64,000 nt of DNA from contig NC_073696.1 in assembly GCF_029784165.1 (NCBI RefSeq), positions 48,243,315 through 48,307,314 of the forward strand. The letters run 5' to 3'. Positions 21,625-33,875 of this stretch are shown piece by piece. Numbering within the stretch: the first letter of the stretch is position 1; the number at the start of each line of letters is the position of its first letter. The DNA is from Wyeomyia smithii (lineage: Eukaryota; Arthropoda; Insecta; Diptera; Culicidae). Made by a program: the position numbers and the translations under genes. The notes under the pieces are model-generated. The model made no database searches. It saw nothing but the letters and a program-made list of their open reading frames with translations, and was not told where the DNA came from.

Positions 21625-22210
21625 GAGACCCCTCTCTTTTCTGCAAGGGAGGGGTCCCATACAAATGAAACACAAATTTCTGCACATCTCGAAAACTAAC
21701 CAAGCAAATGGAACCAAATTTGACATGTGGATGTTTTTAGGAGTAACAAATATGTCCATGTTGATTCGACACCCTTCCCTCTTCTGCAAGGGAGGGGTCC
21801 CATACGAATGAAACACAAATTTCTGCACATCTCGAAAACTAACCAAGCAAATGGAACCAAATTTGGCATGTGGCTGGTTTTGGGAGTAGCAAATATGTCC
21901 ATGTTGATTCGACACCCTTCCCTCTTCTGGAAGGGAGGGGTCCCATACGAATAAAACACTAGTTTCTGCACATCTCGAGAACTAACCAAGTAAATAGAAC
22001 CAAATTTGGTGGGTGGATGTTTTTAGGGGTAACAAATATATCCATAATGGTTTGACACCCCTCCCTCTTCTACAAAGGAGGGGTCCCATACAAATAAAAC
22101 ACGAATTTCGCACAGCTCGAGAACCAATCAACCAAATACAACCAAATTTGGTATGTGAATGTTTTTAGAGGTAACAAATATGTCCATAGTGGATCGACAC
22201 CCTTCCATCT
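21625..22210. repeat. Minisatellite 1 in the Helitron, about 142-bp unit, about 4 copies
   Basis: Units are marked by GGAGGGGTCCCATAC at about 21,651, 21,792, 21,934 and 22,078, followed by TTTCTGCACATCTCG, ACCAAATTTG and AACAAATATGTCCAT. Identity between neighbours is high, falling toward the right. Confidence 0.85.
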
Positions 22211-22234
22211 CCTGGCATGTCTCCAAATACCATT

Positions 22235-23560
22235 TCGAAATCCAAGATGGCGACTTTCCGTTTCTGAAAAACTGCGACAAATGACCAAATACCACCCAAC
22301 ATGGGTATTTCCAGAATTGTTATGATGCACTGAAGCCACAAATCGACCTCAGACAACATTTCAAATTGTAAGATGGTGACTTCCGGTGTCTGGAAAACAG
22401 CCGAAAATGACCAAATACCACCCAATATGAGTGTTTCTTTAACCAGATTGACGCTCAGAGGCCAGGAATTGTTTACAAATGCCATTTTGAAATCCAAGAT
22501 GGCGACTTCCGGTTTCTGAAAAATAACGGCAAATGACCAAATACCACCTAATATGGGTATTTTCGGGATTGTAATGACGCACTGAAGCCACAAATCGACC
22601 TCAGATAACATTTTTAATTGTAAGATGGCAACTTCCGGTGTCTGGAAAACAGCCGAAAATCATCAATTACCACCCAATATGAGTAATTCTTTAACCAGAT
22701 TGACGCACGTAGGCCAGAAATCGTCCCCAAATGCCATTTTGAAATCCAAGATGGCGACTTCCGGTTTCTGAGAAACAGCGGCAAATTACCAAATACCACC
22801 CAATATGGATATTTCCGGAATTGCTATGATGCACTAAAGCCACAAATCGACCTCAGACAACATTTTGAATTGGAAGATGGCGACTTCCGGTGTCCGGAAA
22901 ACAGCCTAAAGTGATCAAATACTACCCAATATAAGTATCTCTGGAACGAGAATGAAGCTGAAAATTGATTTCAGACACCATTATGAATTGTAAGATGGCA
23001 ACTTCCGGTTTCTGAAAAACGGTCAAAAATGGCCGATTTCCATACAATATGAGTATCTTCTGTACCAGAATGATACATCGGAGCTAGAATTGACCACAGA
23101 CACCATTTTGAATTCGAAGATGGTGACATCCGGTTTCTGAAAAACGGCCGAAAATGACCAAATAACACCCAATATGGGTGTTTCTTATACCGAATGACGC
23201 TCAGGGGCCTGAAATTGTCTCCAAATGCCATTTTTAAAATCCAAGATGGCGACTTACGGTTCCTGAAAAATAACCCAAAGTGACCAAGTACTACCCAATA
23301 TGAGTATCACCGGATCCAGAATGATGCAAGGAGCCAAACATTAACCTCAGACACCAGTTTGAATTGAAAAATGGCAACTTCTAGGAAACAGCCGTAAATA
23401 ACCGAATACTACTACATATGGATATGTCCGTAATCGAAATGATGTAAAGAAGCCAAGCATTGACCCTGGACACCATTTTGAATTAGAAGATGACCACTTT
23501 CAGTTTCTGGAAAACAACGAAAATAACTGAAATGCACCCAATATGTATCCGGAATAGAGG
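22235..23560. repeat. Minisatellite 2 in the Helitron, about 120-128-bp unit, about 11 copies
   Basis: Units are marked by AAGATGGCGACTTCCGG (variants at about 22,243, 22,372, 22,497, 22,624, 22,749, 22,876, 22,993, 23,117, 23,246, 23,368 and 23,488), then CTGAAAA, ACCAAATACCACCCAATATG. Alternate units share finer variants (GTGTCTGGAAA against GTTTCTGAAAA), suggesting a two-unit higher-order period. Divergence rises toward the 3' end. Confidence 0.85.
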
Positions 23561-23720
23561 TCATGTACAAGAGCCAAAAGTCGAGCATGTTGTCATTCCG
23601 ATAAAACCAATCATTTCAAACGATTTAAACCAATCGCAAAGAATCAATGAATTTGAAATGGTTAAAATTATTAATTTAAACAATAAAATAGGCGGGACGA
23701 AGTTCGCCAGGTCAGCTAGT

Positions 23721-24239
23721 TATTAATAATTTCCTACTCAAATTTCGGACAGCGCGTCTTTTTCGTACGTTTGCATTTCATGGAATATTCAACACAACTA
23801 CAGTTATGAAATAAGCAACGTTTTTCACTTAAAACCTCAATTCTATCGAAAACAAATATAGATGCTATAAACAGAAGTAGGTATTATTTGGCTCAAGCGC
23901 ATTTCCATTCCCACGAAAAATTTAAAGCTTCCCTTTCACATTAAACCTGATTGGGTTTATTATGTTTTGAATCTTTCGAAGACAAGTGAATGGAAATCCA
24001 TGAATCATGAAATAAATTAATTTAAATCAAATTTAGAAACATGCGGAGAAATAATATTCTTCTGTACTGCAGTCAGGTTTATCGGTTCCCCTTAGAAAAA
24101 CACTAGCGTGTAGGAGATTATCTTTCGCTGCAAAAAACAACTGCTCTCACACTGGTAGGCAAAGCGACTAACTTGTTTAAAGAAAACAGCGAATCGTTTG
24201 TGTCTGAAGAACGAATGCTATCAAATTTATCTCAGTTGA
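23721..24239. other. No recognisable feature
   Basis: AT-rich spacer between the Helitron and the dispersed repeat at 24.24 kb. Confidence 0.4.
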
Positions 24240-24410
24240 GCTCATACTAGAGTGATTCACCACTCTTGTTTCGCACAGCTATGATGTACGTGGAGAGTGT
24301 GATAATTTTTCCGCGAGCGACAGAAGTACAGCACAAAGCAGAAGAAAGAAGTGTGGTGCAAAAAATTGCTTCAAGGAAGATGCGGTGAAAATTAACTCTG
24401 CTCTTTCCAC
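24240..24410 (-). repeat. Dispersed repeat, copy in minus orientation (partner 49,545-49,705)
   Basis: Read on the minus strand it gives AGCAATTTTTTGCACCACACTT, broken as TTGCACCACACTT, then CTGCTTTGTGCT and GCGAAACAAGAGTGGTGAAT with CACTCTAGT. The same order occurs on the plus strand near 49.6 kb. Confidence 0.55.
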
Positions 24411-24582
24411 ATACTGAGGAGAGAATAACAAGCCTGTGTGCAGTACATAAAATTGAGTTTTCTTGTAGTAGCACGTAATTTATTGTTGGAAAACTGAACT
24501 CATTTTAATGTGCTTGCTTTATTTTGATTTCAACTGGAATTGATCTGGTTTAAGATAAATGAATCTGCTTTTGGATGTATAC

Positions 24583-25485
24583 TAGGGTGGGGAATTGTTA
24601 TATGGAAAAAACGAAACTTGATAGCAGAAAGCCAGAACCAGGTTTTTTTTGTTCTATTCGAGGCCCCAAACAATCCTAAATTTACCTGAAGTCGATTGGT
24701 TTTGTCTTCGCTTGGCGCATTGCATATCAAATTTATATGTAGATTTGTATGGAAAAACCAACTTTTTTGCATTTTCTATTCTAATAAGCTCAAAATGGCC
24801 CAAACCATAGGTTTCATGACTTCAGATGGTAGGTTTTTTGATGCCCAACAACTTGGCTGAAGACACTAAAGAGGCAGGGAGTCTCAAAAAATACTAGAGC
24901 TGTTCAAAGTTGATTATTTCGAAATTTATGTTGCAAATCATTTTTTCTGCCAACACTGTCAGTGTACCGGCGTCAGTTAGATTTCCATCTGAAGTAACCT
25001 CTGAAACACGTTGTAGACTTTACCTACGCCTAGAATATTGACCTAAATTTGTTTGCTGGATCCAGTCGAGTGTATAAACGCGTTACGACAGGTTACTTCT
25101 GATGGGAATCCTACTGACACCGGTGCATTGGTAATGTTGGCAGAAAACAAGATTTTCTGCATTTAAATCGACATACTCAACTTTGAACAGCTATAGCTCT
25201 TTTTAAGGACATCCTAGCTCTTCAGTGTCTTCTGCAAAGTTGTTCGGCATCTAAAATACTATACTTTAACATAATGTAGTGCATTATTAGAGCTTTCTAG
25301 AGCTTTCTAGAAAGGTAAATGCTAAAAAGTGGGTTTTCCCATATAAATTTTCATACAAATTTGAAATCCAATGCGCCAAGCGGAGACAAAACCAATCGAC
25401 TCCCGGTAAGTTTAGGGTTGTGTGGGGCCCCAAACGGAACCAAAAAAACTTGGTTCTGGAAAATCGATCATTGTTCCCCACCCTT
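24583..25485. mobile_element. hAT-like foldback element, 903 bp, with 8-bp target duplication
   Basis: Left end TAGGGTGGGGAA; right end, on the other strand, AAGGGTGGGGAA. It is flanked by perfect ATGTATAC octamers (24,575-24,582 and 25,486-25,493). Arms of several hundred base pairs pair through the interior, for example GGCGCATTG with CAATGCGCC, and GCCAACACTGTCAG with the opposite GTTGGCAGAAAA region. An 8-bp duplication with a TAGGG terminus fits the hAT superfamily. No transposase is encoded. Confidence 0.7.
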
Positions 25486-25493
25486 ATGTATAC

Positions 25494-28400
25494 ATTTAGT
25501 GACGAGCGTGAAAAAAGCACTTAATAAGAAAATCACATTTCCTCTTTAGCGTGGTTGATTGGTGGCCCTGCAGACATAGAATTACATCTTTAGGCAATAT
25601 TCTTATAGATGGCGTAAATAAAAAATTTAGACATCAAGCGCGTCTCTAAAATTGCTCAATTTCAAATACTTCAAATTCGGTCAATTTTCAACGAATTTCC
25701 TTCATGTACAGATACTTAAAATCGACATCAGATGTTATTTTAAAATTGAAAATTTTAACTTCATCTTTCTGAAAAACAACTTAAAATGGCCGAGTATCAC
25801 CCGAAACTGAAACTGAGTACAGAAAAGAGAGAAATGGAAGAGAATTATTACTGAAATTTACTGCTTCAGACCATCACATTGTTAAAACCCCAATCTAGTG
25901 ACATATTGCTAAAAAAAAAAAAAAAATTATATATAAGACGGGCCTAATTCTCGTAATTTTACGGTAACTTGTGGTCGTGTCTCATACACAAATTCTTCAA
26001 TTTTTTACAGAGGAAAAATTAATTTTCTACGATTCACAATCGTTGTTCGTTTATAAGTGAATTCACGATGGAAAGGCATGATGAAGTGAACTTTTTTGAA
26101 TTTGACAGATTGACTTGAAGAAAGAAAGGTTGTAAAAAAGACCCTTTAGTAGTCATTGCCAATCAAAAAACCTTCGGTTATTGAATTTTTAAACACATGT
26201 TGTGTCACATCCAGAAGTTTTGTTATAACTTCAAGATTTCACCTAGCTCCAAGATTTACCTAGTTTATCCTGGAATAGTTTTCCTGATTTTTTTATTTGG
26301 TTTTGAAAACCTGCACCAATGAAACCTCGGGTAAATTTTATATTAAATATTTTTGAAAAACTACTAACTAGGTACTAACTTTGTTTATAGGATGTACTGT
26401 GTGCGAGTTATGATCCTTCTAAGTAGGTTATGTTCAGTAGATTGATTTATAGATTCGCACGGCGTCTTAGCAATTGTCGTAAAGTATCATTTTCATTATT
26501 ACTACCTCAACTTTCGAGATCATTGACTTTTTTTCCACTGTGTCTGAGGCGGTACGTAACATCTTCAATAGCTGCACTGACTAGGCGGCAGCCGCACTGT
26601 CTACCAGTAAAATTATTAACAGCACTTGCCGCTGGTTGGCCACCGTGCCGCAGTGACCACTATTACATGGACCACCGGCAAACCACTGAGACTCTTTGGG
26701 TGCTGCTGCTGTTGCTACCAGCAGCGGTAGATAGTGGATAGACTCTTGCAGTTACTAAGATGCTTTTCAATATTTTCCGTGAAGTCGCCAGGAGGAGATA
26801 ATAAATACTTTTATTTAATTCAACTTCCTATTCACCAAAACGGACGACGCTAGGTGGCCACAATGCGGTGCAGAAGACAGCTCAGTGAAATTTATTATTT
26901 TTTTAAATAACATCGTTGCTGTTGCTGTTATTGTTGCATTTCTTATGAAATATAGAATTACAAGACAGCAATAAATAATACTCAGGAGACATCAGCTCCC
27001 CTCACTTCAAGTACAGACATTTCAAATGACAGCTTGCTGACTTAGTTATCAACTAGCTGATCGACATCCTCTGCTTGTTTCCGAGAGTAATGTTCGCACA
27101 TGTACGAGCAATTAGTAGGGCTTGCTCCATAAACCGGTGCGTGCGAGGTGCGAGAAATGTTAAGCATGTTAAACGTCACCAATCAATCTGTGATTGTGTG
27201 TTGTAAGCGGAGAGAGAGAGAGAGCGATACAGCGAGTGAGAGAATCAGTGCAACCCGGTTTAATCGAGATTTGCATCTGGCGGCGTGATGATAACAGCGC
27301 TTCTGCGATGCGTGGGATTTTTTTGTGCACTCTGTTCATTATCTGCGTGTTTGCATGCACTGGATTTCACGGAAGCGGGAGTTTTGTAGGGCTGTTCGAC
27401 TTGAGTATAGTGGAGAAGCCACACGCGGACCAATTAGTCTGCCGGGTTGGGCGATTGAACTCTGGAAGGTCGGGGCTTTAACTAATGACAAAGTTCTGTG
27501 CAATTGAAATTTGATATCATCTTAGTGCCCCGCGGAGCCGCACCTGACATTGAACTTTGTTTCGAATCACTCGTTACGAATGATTGACGACTTTAATCTG
27601 ATGACGGTAGGGTCGAGTGTTTACCTGCAAGCGCGAAGTGATCGTTTAAGCAAAACATTAAAAAACGAAACTCGTGTGCAGACATACGAGGAGCTTGCCG
27701 CCTTGTGATGGCGACGACGCGCGTGGTTACAACATCCAAATTACATGGTACCACATACCAAATGGCGCTTTACAATGGAAGGACTTCTAGGGGCACAAAA
27801 GCACGCACGGCTAACTCGGAGTTGTTGGACCGAAGAAACGTGCAGGTACGGGCCGTGTTACGTGCCCGAGTAGCAACGGTCATTGTGCTACATTTAGATT
27901 TTTGATTAAAATCGTTATTGAAGGTTCTGCTGCAGCACTGATGAAACGCTGGAAATCTGAAATGCATTGCAAAATCAGGTAGCAGGACGTCATTAGAAGT
28001 GCTTCGAATTGCTTTTAACGATTTTCAACACGTTCTTACAACGGATTCTTAATATAACATGGTCGCACTGCCTGTATGTGTCCTCTAGTCCCAAACATAT
28101 ATAAAATTAGATCAGAATAGAAAATTGTTGAAACCTTTCGCTTAGACGATTTTGCTGAAAGGCCACCTCAAACATTTATTTTAGTAATTTGAATGTCGTG
28201 TCTCCAAACGAACAGAAGCGAAGTCAAACTTACGATGAGAGGCAGTTTTTTTTTTGTCGCAAACAAAAAAAATCATGTGCATATTCATATCACTCTACTA
28301 ACGATAATGACGGCAATCGGACTCGACAGAGGCGCATACCTACTACAACAAGAGCAGCGCGAGAGTGATGAAGCAGAAAAAAAGGTTAATGCTTGCAGCA

Positions 28401-29289
28401 GCGACAGGCACTGGGTGTTGTGTTGGATGCTTGGGGGTGGATGGCGCGGCTGATGTTATAATAGCTGTGACCAACTTATATCGTTTTATAACAGGCAGCC
28501 TTCGTAGTTTGAAAAACCACGAAAAAAAACTCGCAAGAGTTACCAATTTGACCCGATTGATCCGGTTATGCGTATGGGAGATTTTCTCTCCTTTCGGAGT
28601 GGCGTAGTCGATGCGATTGAAAGTATCGCAACAGGTATAGGCGCATAATCATATGATGGCTGCGATCATAGTCTGATCGACTTATCGAAATCGTTTGATG
28701 AAGTCGTCCACTTGCGAAGAAAAAAGGAGCCATTTGTTGTACAACAGGTGTTTCCACAAATTGTGTAATTAACGTCTGACATCTTGTTTTTGGTTCAATT
28801 TTTTCTCTCTGTACAACCGATTGCTTCCTCATCGGACCTGCCCTCTTTGTGCTTGAACATGGTACAAAACATGCTCCGGAAGTTCAGGCTTGCCAAATAG
28901 ATCACAGCGCAAAAAAAAATCATGATGGACCAAAATTGATCATTTTTCATGCTTGCATCATCTGCCGTCGAGTTACTGCTATTAGCGTAGCTTAACCTGA
29001 CCATCTCTCAATTTATTTCCATTTTGACTGGAAAACCGGCGTCGACTCGATGGTCTCACCGCCCATTTGCTTCCTCATCGATGGCCGTTCAAGATACTGG
29101 CTAAAGCTCGGTTTCCTCGGTTCCGAGGCGGCTGCAAAACTGTAATCAGTTTCGAGAAAATCTCTGAAGCACAGCCCCATTCCCATCCGCCACCGCCAAT
29201 AGTGCAGCTCAACAAAGTCGGTAACACGCTTGAGATAGTGGTGAAGAGTGAAGATGTACTTCTTGCATCTTTAGAGCATAACAATACCC
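25494..29289. other. No convincing gene; includes a GC-richer block at about 26.4-28.9 kb
   Basis: Besides the small ORF noted at 27,308, frames here lack known domains. A (GA)n-like stretch lies at 27,211-27,225 and short trinucleotide runs near 26,701-26,725. A frame starting at 27,706 ends near a CAG/GTACGG donor-like site, but its peptide is not recognised. Confidence 0.35.
27308..27481 (+). CDS. Small ORF with a signal-peptide-like start, unrecognised
   Basis: From ATG 27,308 the 57-codon frame begins MRGIFLCTLFIICVFACTGF, a basic residue followed by a strongly hydrophobic stretch and small residues, as in secretory signal peptides. The remainder (HGSGSFVGLFDLSIVEKP...) matches no family I know. 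A purine-rich leader with GAGAGA lies upstream. There is no supporting second exon or polyadenylation context. It may be a chance frame. Confidence 0.15.
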   Translation: MRGIFLCTLFIICVFACTGFHGSGSFVGLFDLSIVEKPHADQLVCRVGRLNSGRSGL

Positions 29290-29294
29290 CGATG

Positions 29295-30989
29295 CACAGT
29301 GGGGCGACTCCATATAAAGGCTGGCCAAGCAAAAAAAGTGTCGATAAATGCGACAAAGACTAAGTATTTAAATAATTTTGGGGCGCTGAACACGAATTTG
29401 GCATCCATTTTTTGTTTGGGGCCGTCCATAAAGCACGAAATCCAATTTTTAATATTTTTTGGCACTTTTTTTCCTTTTTTGTAGAATTAAATGATCTTTG
29501 ACCACAAGTAGTGCCACTGGGCGTCCTCCCCATTGAAAAAAATACGTAATTTAAGGACGACCCCTCGAACTAAACAAATTTTGCTTCAATATATTTTTTT
29601 AATAAACTAAAACAACATAAGTGATACAAACTAATAAAAAAATAAAAAAATCATCATCAGCATCATCATCTTCCGCTGTGATCGCTTAAATTTCGTGTTG
29701 AATTGTTTCCAGAAAATTTGAAGTTCATTATACTTATCAGCAGGAAAAATGTCTTTCGCTGCAATTTACATTTCTTCTAGCAATTTTCGATGTTTCATTG
29801 TTTCATATATATGTTATCTTCCTAATCCGGTTTCTATGGTTGAAAGAGGACTTTTAAATACATGTATAACACCATGAATTGACAACTTACTAGACATTGA
29901 ATTAGGTGGTGCCGCTGTAGTTAAAGGCTCCATAATAAAATTCAACGAATTTATGAATTTGAAAACCAAGACACTGGAATGACACAACGTTCTAAATGAA
30001 TACGAAAAGATGCGGAGGACGACTGTTCTTTGTTTTTTTTTTCTCATGAAGCAAAGTGTGTGCTTTACTTTTGTATGCAAACGAGTGCGAAGCAAAAGCA
30101 ATCTTCAAACGAGCTATTGTTAGACGGAGTTTGATGGTATGAATTTGCTTCTAGTATTTGACACTTCGATCAGTTAAGCAAATTTCATGATCATAAATTG
30201 AAATATGCTGAATGTTTTCAATAACGTTTTTAATTTGCAGCAACTGATAGAGATTGACATAATTAAAATTTCATAAAGATTTGTTTACTGTTCTCTTGTT
30301 GAACACTTATTTTATAATTTTTCATTGATAGAATTTGTGATTATTGCCCAAATTTATACTTTATCCTTACGGATTGAGTACGATATCATAAATTTTCATT
30401 AATGGGGAATCATGGTTATGATTAAAATTAATCCTGGATGAAATTTCAACTTCAAAAATAAAAACTAAAAAAATCTGCTATCGTTTTCTTCACCAAAGTG
30501 ACAACTTGCGCAGTTTTGCGCTACAGCGGACAGTATGCATTTGAAAGCTTACGTTTTAACCTAACTCTTGAATGTAGTCACAACCGTGGCAAACTGCGGC
30601 AACTAAACTTTTAAGCTACTTTTCTACAAAAAATAACGTTTTTTAATTTTTTTTCTAGTGTCAGGACTACTATGACCAAATTTTACAATATCTAATGAAA
30701 AGGGTTCGTTTTGCACAATGTTTTCAACAACTTTTCCTCTGACGTCAAAAAAATCCGAGCTATCATTGAAGCTACAGAGCGTTTCAAAGTAATGTACTTT
30801 TTTTCAAAAAAATGTAAAAAAACGGCAGTATGCCATGCCTTGAAAAGTCATAAAAAATTCAGATTTCATGATATTGCGCCCAAATTTTGGATTTTGACTC
30901 TTGAATATTATAGCAAAAAAGAAAAAATATTATGAAACAGATAACGAACAAAATTTTTTTTGGCTGATGGCCAGCGATTCCCCACTGTG
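29295..30989. mobile_element. Transib-like non-autonomous DNA transposon, 1,695 bp, 5-bp target duplication
   Basis: Both termini begin CACAGTGGGG (29,295 and, inverted, 30,989). A perfect CGATG duplication flanks the element (29,290-29,294 and 30,990-30,994). CTGGCCA and an A-run follow inside each end (CAAGCAAAAAAA at the left, CAGCCAAAAAAAA at the right). Transib transposons have CACNGTG-type termini and 5-bp duplications and are the relatives of the RAG recombinase substrates. No transposase frame is visible; the interior is AT-rich. Confidence 0.68.
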
Positions 30990-30994
30990 CGATG

Positions 30995-32239
30995 GTTGTG
31001 TTGTTGTGTGTACTAACCCGACAAACGACCACGTGAAAATTGCATAATCTAGCCAACATTGGCTGCAGGTGGGTAGGTAAGTGGTGAAACCATTTCGTAG
31101 CATAACCGGGTTCGGAATTGATTTTAATTTGTGGCAAACAGGCAGAATCTTTTATCTAGCTGAAAATGAAATGTCTATCGTAAACTACTGTACCAACTCT
31201 AGGATAAAGCGGCAAATTGAAGATTCACCATTCAACAGTTTTTTGACGAACATAAACCACCGATTTTATCGGACCCAGTGGCATCAAAGGTGAAAATGGT
31301 GCCCACCGACGTGGAAAAAGCGATAGTGAAATCATCTCGAATTTTCGGTTGTTTTGCACCCGATTTTAATTCGCGGCGAGATCGAGATCGATCAACGAAC
31401 TTGGCGGCCAGCTGGTGGAAATGGATGTTGTTATTTTACTGCCAACTTTCGTTGGTAAATATTAATCATTTTCGTACGGCGGCCGCAGTTCGTCTGCCCA
31501 AAACATGGTACAACAACGATGATTTGTATCGGCTGGGTTTATCTGTGCGTTTGCTTTAGAAATTTACAGGAGAAAACCCGACATGTCCGATTGAGCGATG
31601 TGAGTCAAGATCTTTGGTTTCTGTTATTTTTTGAAGTTAACAGGTGGAAGTTTTCCGCATCAGTTGATTCGGCCATCGATAATAGATTGAATTTTGTGAC
31701 TTGAGTGCGACTTCTCTCTAGATATAATCATCAATTATAGTAAATAGACCGATATGTGCACCATATTTTATGATTCGTTGACCATGAAACTGACTGGTTG
31801 AAAATTACTATGGCGTGGAATTAATATTTCTATCGCTAACGTTGGTGGTTTTCTGACGAGTGTGACAACACTTGGATGTTATTTTTGCTAGACATTTGTG
31901 GATATTTTTCGATCCGAGTTGGTCATATGGAAAATTCTCCCTTTCTCCCTTTTCTTCACTTACCATAAACAGTTTTGTAATAAACTAGTTCCAGAATATA
32001 TGAAAAATAATTTTCAACAGCTTGTATGTTCTAGAATGAATTGACGATTCCGATTAGTTTTTTTAAATGTTTGAAAATTTTCAGGGGTAAAAATCGTAAA
32101 CCTGATAAGGGTGTTGCATTCGAAAGTGACGAAAATAGAACTGTGTACTTTTCGTTAATTGTCAAAAACGTTCGATTTTAATATTTTTATTGTGAATGTT
32201 GATTCTCAAGATAAATCAACGTCATTTTTGATGAACAAC
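30995..32239. other. No recognisable gene
   Basis: Short frames of 60-93 codons near 31.1-31.7 kb have no known domain. AT-rich otherwise. Confidence 0.4.
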
Positions 32240-32304
32240 TTGATTGCTTCTTGTGATCGACAGTTTTCGGCGGAGTAAATAAATTAAACTACATTTGCCA
32301 GTTT

Positions 32305-32352
32305 GTCCGTACGTTTCGAGTTACTACTGGCTTTCACTCATCATCAGCGGAC
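32305..32352 (-). ncRNA. PLE hammerhead ribozyme, left terminal copy
   Basis: On the minus strand: stem I GUCCG (32,352-32,348) with CGGAC (32,309-32,305), exact core CUGAUGA, one unpaired U, stem II GAG...CUC, GAAA, then C and GUA. Stem III is only A-U and C-G without a loop; AACGUA-type self-complementarity (ACGU) allows pairing between two molecules, as in double hammerheads. Identical in design to the right copy. Confidence 0.6.
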
Positions 32353-32427
32353 TCTAAAATTAACTTTATTTAATATACATACAGAACAAAAACACAAAAT
32401 TCGAACATGCAAACTTTACGACTTACT

Positions 32428-33875
32428 CTACACACCACAACTACTATTTTGTTTTCGTTTATCTAATTTTCTTCCTTTTCCTGTTTTTAGTTTGCAAATT
32501 ATAGGGTTGTATGTAGCTTTGAAAATTATAGAGTCTTTTTGTTTGTTAACAACGTTATCATCTCCTCTAACTTTAATATGAAATGTTTCAGCTATTAGTC
32601 TTGTATTATGCTTAGATACCTTTCCTTTAATTTTAGTTTTGTCGAAATCAAACTTATGCCCTGTTTCTAAAGTATGTTGGCCCAAACCTGTGCCTCCGAT
32701 GTTTATTGTCTTAATAATATATGTGTGTTGTTCCAATCTCTTATACAAAAACTGGCTCGTTTCTCCGATATATGATTTGTTACATTGACCACAATTAATC
32801 TCATATACCACGTTTGTGTTTTTGTCTTTTGGGATTTTGTCTTTAGTTTTTGTGAACAATATGTTTTTAATTTTGTCAAGTGGCCTATAAGCAACATCAA
32901 TCCCAAATTGTTTTAGGTACCTAGCTAGTTTTTCTCCTAAGCCTGTGATGTACGGTATAGTGACAAAGCGTTCATTCTTAATTACATTTGGTTTTTCCTG
33001 TTTCCTGTGACTTTTGTTCATTTTATGTAATCTTTGCTTTATAACATTTTTTACAAAGAAAACAGGATAATTATTTTTATTCATTATGTTTTTGACAACT
33101 TCTAAAGCTTTCTGTCTTAGGTCAGCATCGGTTAGTTTTAGAGCTCTATCTACTACAGCTATCACTGTGTTTTTCTTGTGACAGAAAGGGCTGTCCGATT
33201 TGAAGTCCAGATACCTACCGTCTGGATCTTTGGGGAACCATTCAGTCGATATCTTTCCATCGTTTTTCCGTAGGATAGTGTCTAAAAACTTCAGCTTCTC
33301 TTCTGCTTCCATTTCGATTGTGAACTGCAGTCTAGGGTGAAAACTATTGAACACTGCAAGAAATTTATCTGTGTTTTCGCGTTTAGCACCCATCAAACAG
33401 TCATCCACGTAGCGCCTAAAGAAATCCGGTTTTATACCTCGTGCTTGTAGCTTTCTAGAGCCGCACTTTCAATTCGCTCCAAAACGATGTTCGCTACCAC
33501 AGAAGACAAAGGTGGTCCCATTGGAATTCCAAACTTCTGTTTTTAAAAACTGTTGTTGTATTGGAAGAAAGTGGATTCCAACACATTTTTCAACATTTCC
33601 AAAAATGAACATTTTTCGATAGAGGTATTATTTTCTATTTCATCCCAACGACGGTCAACAGATTCTATCGCGAAGTCAACTGGTACATTTGTAAACAGCG
33701 ATACTACATCCAGGGAGAAATGTATTGTATCCGAATGTTGTTTGCGTACATCATTGTTTGCGTTTTTGTATAAGAGATTGGAACAACACAAATATAATAT
33801 TAAGACGAAAAAATTCGGAGGCACAGGTTTAGGCCAACATACTTTAGAAACAGGGCATACGTTTGATTTCGACAA
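32428..33875 (-). pseudogene. PLE reverse transcriptase (C-terminal half) plus GIY-YIG nuclease, broken
   Basis: From the right: FSLDVVSLFTNVP, the first catalytic Asp block of PLE RTs (about 33,705), then WDEIENNTSIEK. A frame-disrupted FGIPMGPPLSS block follows at about 33,520. Next is DDCLMGAKREN (33,408 down), whose YVDD catalytic motif begins just upstream. The RT tail (LKFLDTILR, HKKNTVI) and a long basic linker follow. The nuclease is YEINCGQCNKSYIGETSQFL with RLEQH. The frame from 33,408 to 32,428 is open for 326 codons; the break lies between 33,408 and 33,543. The N-terminal RT is missing because the inverted copy replaces it. The element cannot make a full polyprotein. Confidence 0.9.

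Larger units (their letters stand above)
21484..23719 (+). mobile_element. Non-autonomous Helitron-like element, about 2.24 kb
   Basis: The 5' end is TCTAAACATATAAAAATG, preceded by A (21,483). The 3' end carries a GGCG...CGCC mini-hairpin, then GGTCAG and the terminal CTAG (23,716-23,719), followed by T. An A/T insertion site, a TC start, a 3' hairpin and a CTRR end are the Helitron hallmarks; there are no inverted repeats or target duplication. No Rep/helicase is encoded. The interior is almost entirely two minisatellites. Open frames on the minus strand at 21.6-23.2 kb are read-throughs of these repeats. Confidence 0.8.

Noticed and set aside
21613..23231. Several minus-strand frames with repeated CRNLCFI or similar blocks
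   Set aside because: They are read-throughs of the Helitron minisatellites; the repetition follows the DNA unit.
32703..32906. 67-codon minus frame inside the PLE
   Set aside because: An alternate-frame shadow of the nuclease linker.
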